Positions 1-6,073 of a stretch of 6,073 nt of DNA are shown one piece after another (within the stretch, counting starts at the first letter, position 1; each line of letters begins with the position of its first letter). The translations under genes and the position numbers were made by a program. The notes beneath the pieces were generated by a model. The model saw only the letters and a list, made by a program, of their open reading frames with translations, made no database searches and was not told the origin of the DNA. The DNA is from an uncultured Chloroflexota bacterium (lineage in GTDB: Bacteria; Chloroflexota; Anaerolineae; Promineifilales; Promineifilaceae), in the NCBI GenBank assembly GCA_937958365.1, contig CALFEW010001075.1:1-6073 (forward strand). Reading direction: 5' to 3'.

Positions 1-489
1 TGGACCGCCGCAACCATCGCGGTGACGATTGCCGCCGCCGAAGGCACGTATGAGGGCGCAGCCGATGCCCGGAACAACGTGCTGCACCTCGCCCTGAATG
101 GCGAACAGGTGGAAACCGTCTTGCTGAATGGCACGGCGCTGCCCGCCCTGACCAGCCAGGCCGAATTTGACGCAGCGGAGAGTGGCTGGTATTGGGAAGA
201 AACGGCCGTCTACGCCAAATCGGGCGTGCAGCCGGTAAATGCCGCGAAAGAATGGACGGTCCAGTTGGCGGAAGCAGACATGGTGATTGAAGAACCAACG
301 GCCGTGCCTGAACCTGTCATCGAAGCAACGATTGATGAACCAACGGCCGTGCCCGAAGAGCAACCCGCGGCTTCACCCACTGCATCTGGCGCTTCCGACA
401 CCCTGGTCTGGGTCGTTTTGATTGGGGCGTTGACGCTTGTAGCCGGCCTCATCTTCTGGCTCAGACGAGGGCAACCCCCCTCGAAATAA
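1..489 (+). CDS. C-terminal part of a membrane-anchored surface protein, possibly a GH31-type glycosidase (5' truncated)
   Basis: The frame is open from base 1 (W-T-A-A-T-I-A-V-T-I...) to TAA at 487-489, so the gene begins before the window; the GTG at 22 is probably an internal Val codon. Seen: a beta-rich stretch containing AAEGTYEGAADARN, then LNGTALP, then GWYWEETAVYAKSG and EWTVQLA. An acidic Pro/Thr-rich linker with a repeated I(E/D)EPTAVPE unit follows. The end is a hydrophobic helix of about 20 residues (TLVWVVLIGALTLVAGLIFW) followed by LRRGQPPSK, a typical stop-transfer anchor leaving the main domain outside the cell. The beta-rich part resembles the C-terminal (DUF5110-like) end of GH31 alpha-glucosidases, and the next gene is a GH13 enzyme, so an extracellular anchored alpha-glucan hydrolase is plausible. 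The catalytic domain is outside the window, so family membership is inference; another anchored carbohydrate-active or cell-wall protein is possible. The anchor and linker are secure. Confidence 0.6.
   Translation, partial: WTAATIAVTIAAAEGTYEGAADARNNVLHLALNGEQVETVLLNGTALPALTSQAEFDAAESGWYWEETAVYAKSGVQPVNAAKEWTVQLAEADMVIEEPTAVPEPVIEATIDEPTAVPEEQPAASPTASGASDTLVWVVLIGALTLVAGLIFWLRRGQPPSK
286..357 (+). repeat. Imperfect 45-bp-period repeat in the linker coding region
   Basis: Positions 286-312 and 331-357 are 27-bp copies differing at two bases (offsets 6 and 24), starting 45 bp apart. They encode IEEPTAVPE and IDEPTAVPE. Each copy carries one ACGGCCGT octamer (298-305 and 343-350). This is a short linker duplication, typical of extended stalks between an extracellular domain and its anchor. 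Confidence 0.8.
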
Positions 490-533
490 TAAAATTCACC
501 TGGAAACCAAATCCAACGAACGAGCAAATACCT

Positions 534-2249
534 ATGAACGAAACTATCTTTGGCACGCTTGCCACCACCAAACGAAAAATCAAATACATCCGCCAGCAAA
601 CGGCCGGCGTGCGCCACCTGAACCGGCTGACGCCGCAGGCTCCGGCTGCGGGCGACGCGCCTGTGGTTAGCGTGACCACGGCCGTTCCCCAACAAATCGA
701 GCGCGTTGAATGTATGCTGCTGGAACCGGTTACGGCCGTTCTCCCCCTCCAGCGCACCGCCATCGAATGGGACATCCTCAACTGGTGCTACCGCGCCACC
801 TGGCAAGTTGCGCTGCCCGCCCAACCCGACGGCGCCCTCGTCCGCTACCAGATTCGCGCCTGCCCCGCCAACGGCGGCGCGCCCATCCTGGCCGATAACG
901 GCACGACCTTCTCCTATCTCGTCGGCGCCTGGCCGACGCCGGAATGGGCCAAAGAAGCCATTGTCTACCAGATATTTCCCGACCGGTTTGCGCCGGGCAA
1001 CGGCCGTGTCTGGAACGCCACCTCTCACCTCAGCGACATCTACGGCGGCACGCTGCGCGGTATCATCGAAAAGCTCGATTACGTCGCCGACATGGGCTTC
1101 AACGTCATCTGGCTCAACCCCTTCTTCCCCGACAAAACCCATCACGGCTACCACGCCACCGACCATTTCAGCGTCAATCCCCGCCTGGGCACGCTGGCCG
1201 ACATGCAAGAACTGGTGCAAAAAGCCCACGCTCGCGGCCTCCGGCTGCTGCTGGACTTCGTGGGCAACCACATCGGCAGCGGCCATCCCTATTTCCAGGA
1301 TGCCCTGGCCCACCGCGACAGCCAATACCACGACTGGTTCCTCTGGGAAGAGTGGCCGGAACGTTACGTGGCCTACTTCCACGTCCCCGACTTACCCGAA
1401 CTCAACACCGAAAACCCGGCCGTGCGCCAGTATATGTTCGACAGCGTGCGTTACTGGCTGGGTGAAGTTGGTTTCGATGGGCTGCGGATTGATTACACCC
1501 TGGGGCCGTCCCACGACTTCTGGACGGAACTGCGCCAGGTGGTGCAGTCGCTTTGCCCGGATGCCTGGGTGTTCGGCGAGACGACGGATACGCCGATGTG
1601 GCAGATGACTTATGACGGCCGTTTCCATGGCTGCCTTGATTTCCTCCTCACCCAACACCTGCGTGACGCCTTCGCCTTCAACACGCTGAACGTGGCCGCT
1701 CTCGACGCCTTCCTGCATCTCCACGAGCAGTTTTTCCCCGCCAGCTTCAGCCGCCCCAGTTTCCTGGACAACCACGACATGAACCGCTTCCTGATCATCG
1801 CTGGCAACGATATGCGCAAACTCAAACTGGCCGCCTTGTGCCAGTTTACCCTGGCCGGGCCACCTGTGGTCTACAATGGCACGGAGGTCGGCGTGCGTCA
1901 GGCGCGCCTGATGAGCGACCCGGACAGCCACGGCATGGAAGAATGTCGCCAGCCCATGCTCTGGGACAATGAGCAAAATGCCGACGTGCGCGATTACTTC
2001 CAAACCCTTATCCATTTTCGGCGCAAACATCCCGTCCTCTGGCGCGGGCAGCGCCAGACGGTCCACGTAGACGCGGCCACCGGCCTCTACGCCTACACCG
2101 TCAGCGACGAGACGGAGATTGTGTTGGTGGTGATGAATGTAGGTGGGGAGGAACGGCCGTTCACCCTCCACCTCCCCAACCACGCGCCCATCGCCCTGAC
2201 CCTGCCCGCCTGGGCCGGACACCTTCAAACGCTAGCGGCCCGGAGCTAA
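534..2249 (+). CDS. GH13 alpha-amylase family enzyme, neopullulanase/cyclomaltodextrinase/maltodextrin hydrolase type
   Basis: The 571-residue protein is predicted to hydrolyse alpha-1,4 (perhaps also alpha-1,6) bonds in maltodextrins, cyclodextrins or related glucans. No signal peptide is visible, so it likely acts in the cytoplasm. Residues about 45-130 form an N-terminal beta domain like those of neopullulanases. The TIM barrel starts at the classic WAKEAIVYQIFPDRF (residues 138-152). Conserved regions: region I DFVGNH (241-246); a region-V-like LPELN (287-291), close to the MPKLN of the neopullulanase subfamily; region II GLRID with nucleophile D320; region III FGET with acid/base E349; region IV DNHD with D415. 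All three catalytic acids are present. Residues about 505-571 form the usual C-terminal beta domain. The start ATG at 534 has only a weak GGA upstream, and the first 45 residues are poorly conserved in style, so a later start cannot be excluded. It lies 44 bp after the anchored-protein gene, possibly in one operon. Exact substrate is not readable. Confidence 0.92.
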   Translation: MNETIFGTLATTKRKIKYIRQQTAGVRHLNRLTPQAPAAGDAPVVSVTTAVPQQIERVECMLLEPVTAVLPLQRTAIEWDILNWCYRATWQVALPAQPDGALVRYQIRACPANGGAPILADNGTTFSYLVGAWPTPEWAKEAIVYQIFPDRFAPGNGRVWNATSHLSDIYGGTLRGIIEKLDYVADMGFNVIWLNPFFPDKTHHGYHATDHFSVNPRLGTLADMQELVQKAHARGLRLLLDFVGNHIGSGHPYFQDALAHRDSQYHDWFLWEEWPERYVAYFHVPDLPELNTENPAVRQYMFDSVRYWLGEVGFDGLRIDYTLGPSHDFWTELRQVVQSLCPDAWVFGETTDTPMWQMTYDGRFHGCLDFLLTQHLRDAFAFNTLNVAALDAFLHLHEQFFPASFSRPSFLDNHDMNRFLIIAGNDMRKLKLAALCQFTLAGPPVVYNGTEVGVRQARLMSDPDSHGMEECRQPMLWDNEQNADVRDYFQTLIHFRRKHPVLWRGQRQTVHVDAATGLYAYTVSDETEIVLVVMNVGGEERPFTLHLPNHAPIALTLPAWAGHLQTLAARS

Positions 2250-2259
2250 AGCTCTGGGC
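2238..2259 (+). repeat. Hairpin H1, containing the stop codon of the GH13 gene in its loop
   Basis: The nine-pair stem is GCCCGGAGC with GCTCTGGGC, including one G-T pair (2242/2255). The TAAA loop is at 2247-2250. The in-frame TAA stop of the GH13 gene (2247-2249) is exactly this loop, so the last three sense codons (GCC-CGG-AGC is the left arm, read in frame gcc-cgg-agc) are part of the repeat. Confidence 0.8.
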
Positions 2260-2270
2260 TAAAAAACAAC

Positions 2271-2286
2271 GCCCTGTGAACAGGGC
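2271..2286 (+). repeat. Hairpin H2
   Basis: Perfect 6-bp stem GCCCTG/CAGGGC with a TGAA loop (2277-2280). It directly abuts the left spacer arm and overlaps by three bases the first copy of the GGCTAAGA tandem repeat. Confidence 0.8.
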
Positions 2287-2299
2287 TAAGAGGCTAAGA
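2284..2299 (+). repeat. Tandem 8-bp repeat GGCTAAGA x2 at the centre of the element
   Basis: Copies at 2284-2291 and 2292-2299 are identical and head to tail. The second copy and the end of the first fill the 13-nt centre between the inner hairpins. The related string GGGCTAA also occurs at the end of H1 (2256-2262). Confidence 0.75.
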
Positions 2300-2315
2300 G
2301 CCGGGTTCACCCGGC
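2300..2315 (+). repeat. Hairpin H3
   Basis: Perfect 6-bp stem GCCGGG/CCCGGC with a TTCA loop (2306-2309). It is the mirror partner of H2: its reverse complement matches H2 at 12 of 16 positions, including the loop and the outer three pairs. It is followed by GTTGTTATTT, only mildly T-rich. Confidence 0.8.
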
Positions 2316-2326
2316 GTTGTTATTTC

Positions 2327-2348
2327 GCCGAGGCGTTTACGCCTCGGC
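2327..2348 (+). repeat. Hairpin H4, strongest stem of the block
   Basis: The stem has nine G/C-rich pairs, GCCGAGGCG (2327-2335) with its exact complement at 2340-2348, around a TTTA loop whose outer T and A could add a tenth pair. It ends 24 bp before the extended -10 box of the next gene. It could therefore end upstream transcription with factor help or act as a protein site near the -35 region, but no poly-U follows on either strand. Confidence 0.8.
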
Positions 2349-2371
2349 AAAGTCCTCCCATCTACAAAACC

Positions 2372-2380
2372 TGCTATAAT
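2372..2380 (+). promoter_or_regulatory. Extended -10 promoter for the radical SAM gene
   Basis: TGCTATAAT is a perfect extended -10 (TGn followed by TATAAT at 2375-2380), in an AT-rich stretch of an otherwise GC-rich region. No convincing -35 is seen at the expected distance (2352-2357 reads GTCCTC), which extended -10 promoters can tolerate. Transcription would start near 2387, giving a leader of about 93 nt before the ATG at 2480. A second TATAAA at 2391-2396 is a weaker alternative. Confidence 0.55.
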
Positions 2381-2479
2381 CGAATAACCTTATAAAAATC
2401 AAAAAATCACCCTGGCCACAAAAAGACTGATTCCCGGAGACCAATCTCAAATCTCCACTCTCTTTATCGGAACGATACC

Positions 2480-4417
2480 ATGATGACACCCGAACAAATT
2501 GACCTGGCGCTGGAGCGAATTCTGCCCCGCGTCACCAAGCCGGGCCGCTATACCGGCGGCGAATACAACCAAATCCGCAAAAACTGGGACGACATAGACT
2601 TCAAAGTCGCCCTGGCCTTCCCCGACATTTATGACCTGGGCATGTCCAACCTGGGACTGATGATCTTCTACGACATCATCAACAAACACCGCAACCTGCT
2701 GGCCGAGCGCGTCTATTCTCCCTGGACCGACATGGAAGAAATCATGCGCGAGCGCGGTATCCCGCTGTATGCCCTGGAAAGCAAACACGCCATCCGCGAC
2801 TTCGACATGCTGGCCATCACGCTGCCTTACGAGCAGTTGTTCACCAACGCCCTCAATCTGATGGACCTGGCCGGGATGCCCATCCGCAGCGAAGAGCGCG
2901 ACACCAGCTATCCCCTGGTTATTGCCGGCGGTCACGCCTGCTACAACCCGGAACCGATGGCTCCCTTCATTGACGTATTTGTCATTGGCGAAGGCGAAGA
3001 GGCCATTTTGAAGATCATCGGCGTGATGCGCGCCGCGCGCCATCTGGACCGCGAAACCCAACTGCGCTACGTGGCGCAAATCGAGGGCTGCTACGTGCCC
3101 CGCTTCTACGACGTGACCTATCACGCCGATGGCACGGTGCAGGCCATCACCCCCAACGTGCCGGAAGCGCCGGCCAAAGTGTTAAAAACCATCGTGGCCC
3201 AGATGCCGCCGCCGGTGACGGATTTTATTATCCCGTTTGTTGAATTGGTCCATAACCGCGCGCCCATCGAAATTATGCGCGGCTGCACGCGGGGCTGCCG
3301 TTTCTGCCACGCCGGCATGGTGACGCGCCCGGTGCGCGAACGGCCGGTCGCGGAAGTGCTGCAAGCGATGGAGGACATTCTCGAATCCACCGGTTACGAA
3401 GAAATCGCTCTGCTTTCCCTTTCTTCCAGCGACTATACCCACGTGCTGGAACTGACCGAAAAGATTGGGCAGCGTTTCGGCCATCTTGGACTGAATATTT
3501 CGCTGCCGTCGCTGCGGATCGAGACGGTTTCGACACAGTTGATGGATAATTTGGGCGACGGCCGTCACAACGGCTTTACCCTGGCTCCCGAAGCGGCCAC
3601 CGAAAAAATGCGCCAGACCATCAACAAATACGTCTCCGATGCCGACCTGCTGGAGACAGCCCGCGAAATCTACCGGCGCGACTGGCGCACCATCAAGCTT
3701 TACTTCATGATCGGCCATCCCATGGAGGATTTGGAGGACGTGCAGGCCATCATTGATCTGTCCAAAGCGGTGCTGGCCGAAGGGCGCAAGTTCCACGGCA
3801 AAAAAGCGGGCGTCAACGTCGGCGTCAGCACCTTCATTCCCAAACCCCACACCCCCTTCCAATGGGAGCCGATGGACGAAACGGAAAAAATCTACGAAAA
3901 ACTGAGCTTGCTTAAGAACCAGATGCACACTCAGGGCCTGCGCCTGCGCTGGAACAATCCCCGCGAATCTTTGTTTGAGGGGTACCTCTCGCGGGGCGAC
4001 CGGCGGGTGGCGGAAGTAGTGGGCCGCGCCTGGCGTAATGGGGCCAAATTCGACGCCTGGGGCGAGCATTTCAAGGAAGCGACCTGGCTGGAAGCCTTCG
4101 CTGCCGAAGGGCTGGACCCGTACTTCTTTACACACCGCAAGCGCGCCATTCACGAGGTTTTCCCCTGGGAACACATTGACATCGCTGTAACGAAGAAGTT
4201 CCTGACGCAAGATTATCTGATGAGCCAGGCGCAAGAAACGCGGGTAGACTGCCGGAATCATTGTTTTGCTTGCGGCATTTTGCCCAAGCTAAAGGAGTTG
4301 CGCCGCGAAACGCCGGACGAAGCGTGGGAATGCCCGCCGGTGCCGCAGCGGAAACGGCCGTTACCCACTTCAGAACGAATCTTCACCGTAGACAGCATCC
4401 CTCTGCCCATGATCTAA
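2480..4417 (+). CDS. B12-binding-domain radical SAM protein, TIGR03960-like
   Basis: The 645-residue protein has the layout of the TIGR03960 family. The start region LPRVTKPGRYTGGEYN fits the family, supporting the ATG at 2480 (ATG at 2483 is adjacent; only a weak GGAAC precedes). Residues about 38-190 form a cobalamin-binding-like fold (DLGMSNLG, ITLPYEQLFTNALN, IAGGHACYNPEP at 148-159, FVIGEGEE from 167); no DxHxxG base-off histidine motif is evident. The radical SAM domain carries C269xxxC273xxC276 (RGCTRGCRFCHAG), the [4Fe-4S] cluster site, followed by TLAPEAATEKMR (about 367-378), KLYFMIGHP (406-414) and a FIPKPHTPFQW strand. A second C591xxxC595xxC598 (DCRNHCFACGI) lies near the C-terminus and may bind another cluster or metal. 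In many bacteria this family is paired or fused with a DUF2344 (TIGR03936) protein; none follows here. Substrate and reaction are not established to my knowledge. It has its own promoter and appears monocistronic or weakly linked to the next gene. Confidence 0.9.
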   Translation: MMTPEQIDLALERILPRVTKPGRYTGGEYNQIRKNWDDIDFKVALAFPDIYDLGMSNLGLMIFYDIINKHRNLLAERVYSPWTDMEEIMRERGIPLYALESKHAIRDFDMLAITLPYEQLFTNALNLMDLAGMPIRSEERDTSYPLVIAGGHACYNPEPMAPFIDVFVIGEGEEAILKIIGVMRAARHLDRETQLRYVAQIEGCYVPRFYDVTYHADGTVQAITPNVPEAPAKVLKTIVAQMPPPVTDFIIPFVELVHNRAPIEIMRGCTRGCRFCHAGMVTRPVRERPVAEVLQAMEDILESTGYEEIALLSLSSSDYTHVLELTEKIGQRFGHLGLNISLPSLRIETVSTQLMDNLGDGRHNGFTLAPEAATEKMRQTINKYVSDADLLETAREIYRRDWRTIKLYFMIGHPMEDLEDVQAIIDLSKAVLAEGRKFHGKKAGVNVGVSTFIPKPHTPFQWEPMDETEKIYEKLSLLKNQMHTQGLRLRWNNPRESLFEGYLSRGDRRVAEVVGRAWRNGAKFDAWGEHFKEATWLEAFAAEGLDPYFFTHRKRAIHEVFPWEHIDIAVTKKFLTQDYLMSQAQETRVDCRNHCFACGILPKLKELRRETPDEAWECPPVPQRKRPLPTSERIFTVDSIPLPMI

Positions 4418-4434
4418 ACTCCTCTTCACCTTTC

Positions 4435-4464
4435 TTGCCGCATCCTGGCTATGTCCGTTACAAT
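4435..4464 (+). promoter_or_regulatory. Promoter of the small membrane protein gene, possibly giving a leaderless mRNA
   Basis: A -35-like TTGCCG (4435-4440, 4 of 6 to TTGACA) and a -10-like TACAAT (4459-4464, 5 of 6 to TATAAT) are 18 bp apart. Transcription would begin about 4471, only two or three bases before the ATG at 4474. No Shine-Dalgarno at proper spacing exists, which fits a leaderless transcript. Promoter calls by eye are uncertain. Confidence 0.45.
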
Positions 4465-4477
4465 CTAGCCAGGATGC
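4440..4477. repeat. Perfect 12-bp inverted repeat around the -10 box and start codon
   Basis: GCATCCTGGCTA (4440-4451) and TAGCCAGGATGC (4466-4477) are exact reverse complements separated by 14 nt. The spacer contains the candidate -10 box, and the right arm contains the ATG at 4474-4476. As DNA it could be a dyad operator; as RNA it is a 12-bp stem that would cover the start codon. The A/C-rich sequence after it rules against a U-tract terminator for the upstream gene. Confidence 0.85.
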
Positions 4478-4896
4478 ACCCAACCCAACGTAATAAACGC
4501 CCACGATCCGTAACTTTGACGCTCTTCGGGGTTTTCCTCTTAGGTGTGTGGAATTTCGCACGCGCCCTGGCGCTAGGCCAACAGCGAGATTTATTGCAAG
4601 AATTAGCCGCCAAACCCGACCCGATGTTTCGTCTGGTCATCGCGCTGGTTTGGGGCGTCGCCTTTTTGGGGTTGGCGGAGGCGCTGCGACGGAAACGGCC
4701 GTTTACCCGCCGCCTTGTCCCACTCCTAATCGCCGGCTACGCACTCTACGAAGTGGGCCTGATTCTTGTGTTTACCGCTACCGCCGGGCAAACCCTGATC
4801 CTGGATGGGCTAACGGCCGTTAGCGCTGTGGCTTTTACCGGTTGGGCATTGAACAGAACGGCCGTGACCGACTATTTTCAAAACGACACAACATAG
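4474..4896 (+). CDS. Small four-helix integral membrane protein, function unknown
   Basis: I do not recognise the family. The start is taken as ATG 4474 (140 residues, MHPTQRNKRPRS...). The frame stays open further upstream, but that would need a TTG start at 4261 inside the preceding gene and a hydrophilic, non-conserved-looking leader. Seen: a basic N-terminus, then four hydrophobic segments at about 13-34 (LTLFGVFLLGVWNFARALAL), 52-71, 81-101 and 108-126. A basic RRKRPFTRR loop lies between helices 2 and 3, and a polar tail ends in DYFQNDTT. By the positive-inside rule the N-terminus and the helix 2-3 loop are likely cytoplasmic. It starts 57 bp after the radical SAM stop, with an apparent private promoter and a start codon inside an inverted repeat. 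Nothing in the sequence names a substrate or partner. Confidence 0.8.
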   Translation: MHPTQRNKRPRSVTLTLFGVFLLGVWNFARALALGQQRDLLQELAAKPDPMFRLVIALVWGVAFLGLAEALRRKRPFTRRLVPLLIAGYALYEVGLILVFTATAGQTLILDGLTAVSAVAFTGWALNRTAVTDYFQNDTT

Positions 4897-4944
4897 CCAA
4901 CACCCAAATGCAGCCATGTCCATTCTTGTCCCTGTGTTCCTTTG

Positions 4945-4950
4945 TATAAA
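4945..4950 (+). promoter_or_regulatory. Possible -10 box of the carboxylase gene
   Basis: TATAAA (within TTTGTATAAAATT) lies in the 82-bp gap before the carboxylase subunit gene. No good -35 is found at 16-18 bp upstream (4922-4927 reads ATTCTT). The start of transcription would be close to the ribosome binding site, giving a short leader of about 20 nt. Confidence 0.3.
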
Positions 4951-4957
4951 ATTCTCC

Positions 4958-4965
4958 GAGGAGGG
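4958..4965 (+). promoter_or_regulatory. Strong Shine-Dalgarno for the carboxylase gene
   Basis: GAGGAGGG, including GGAGG at 4960-4964, is the only strong ribosome binding site in the window. Its distance to the ATG at 4979 (14 nt) is longer than usual. An in-frame TAA at 4967-4969 excludes any earlier start, which fixes the ATG. Confidence 0.7.
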
Positions 4966-4978
4966 CTAAAACACCAGC

Positions 4979-6073
<1,095 letters not shown>

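Larger units (their letters stand above)
2238..2348. repeat. 111-bp mirror-symmetric four-hairpin element
   Basis: Four self-complementary hairpins are arranged as 22-11-16-13-16-11-22 nt around an axis at position 2293. The outer pair (2238-2259, 2327-2348) and inner pair (2271-2286, 2300-2315) have loops that are reverse complements across the axis (TAAA/TTTA and TGAA/TTCA). All four stems open with GCC and close with GGC. The 11-nt spacers are also complementary across the axis (9 of 11 positions; AACAAC at 2265-2270 with GTTGTT at 2316-2321), so the inner part can fold as a three-way junction. Stem interiors differ between mirrored hairpins, yet each stays self-complementary. No U-tract follows any stem, so a simple intrinsic terminator is not the obvious reading. 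A REP/BIME-like repeat, RNA-stabilising structure or miniature mobile element remain options. No function can be assigned. Confidence 0.85.

Noticed and set aside
210..1382. Long open frame on the minus strand (390 codons)
   Set aside because: It lies antisense across two well-supported genes, has no recognisable domain, and arises because the GC-rich codon use of the + strand leaves few stops on the other strand.
2238..2348. Rho-independent terminators in the hairpin block
   Set aside because: None of the four stems is followed by a run of T on either strand; only a weak GTTGTTATTT follows the third.
2238..2348. CRISPR-like array
   Set aside because: The repeated units are hairpins of different stem sequence in mirrored orientation with 11-13 nt spacers, not direct repeats with unique spacers of normal length.
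2436..2456. GGAGA/TCTCC pairing in the leader of the radical SAM gene as a riboswitch or attenuator
   Set aside because: Only five pairs with an 11-nt loop; too weak, and no known cobalamin riboswitch motif is visible in the roughly 93-nt leader.
3182..4261. Long minus-strand open frame (359 codons) opposite the radical SAM gene
   Set aside because: The translation is low in recognisable motifs, has no ribosome site, and mirrors a strongly conserved protein on the + strand.
4261..4473. Upstream extension of the small membrane protein gene to a TTG start
   Set aside because: It overlaps the radical SAM gene by over 150 bp, has no ribosome site, and adds a hydrophilic leader unlike the compact membrane protein.

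Overview
The window comes from a GC-rich bacterial chromosome. All five genes lie on the + strand and are separated by short AT-richer gaps. Gene content and the unknown membrane protein are compatible with a filamentous or anaerobic member of the Chloroflexota (Anaerolineae/Caldilineae-like). That placement is an inference from general resemblance; the window has no rRNA or other marker to prove it.

Layout. (1) Positions 1-489 hold the 3' end of a gene for a surface protein. It has a beta-rich domain resembling the extreme C-terminus of GH31 alpha-glucosidases, then a Pro/Thr/Glu-rich repeat linker and a C-terminal membrane anchor. (2) After 44 bp, 534-2249 encode a complete GH13 enzyme of the neopullulanase/maltodextrin-hydrolase type, with all catalytic residues and no signal peptide. 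The two suggest an alpha-glucan uptake and breakdown locus. (3) The 2250-2479 gap holds a mirror-symmetric block of four hairpins (2238-2348), whose first hairpin loop is the stop codon of the GH13 gene. It is followed by an extended -10 promoter. (4) Positions 2480-4417 encode a B12-binding-type radical SAM protein of the TIGR03960 kind. (5) Positions 4474-4896 encode a small four-helix membrane protein of unknown function. Its promoter and start codon lie within a perfect 12-bp inverted repeat. (6) From 4979 to the window edge runs the first 365 codons of a propionyl-CoA/acyl-CoA carboxylase beta (carboxyltransferase) subunit.

The genes do not form one obvious pathway: carbohydrate breakdown on the left, an orphan radical SAM enzyme in the middle, acyl-CoA carboxylation on the right.

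The strongest unexplained signals are at the DNA level. The palindromic octamer ACGGCCGT occurs 14 times, in all three reading frames of all five genes, where roughly 0.1-0.2 copies are expected by base composition. Its behaviour resembles the cyanobacterial HIP1 palindrome. The second signal is the four-hairpin block, laid out 22-11-16-13-16-11-22 nt with exact geometric dyad symmetry about position 2293. The third is the inverted repeat that would hide the start codon of the small membrane protein gene on read-through mRNA but not on a leaderless transcript from its own promoter.
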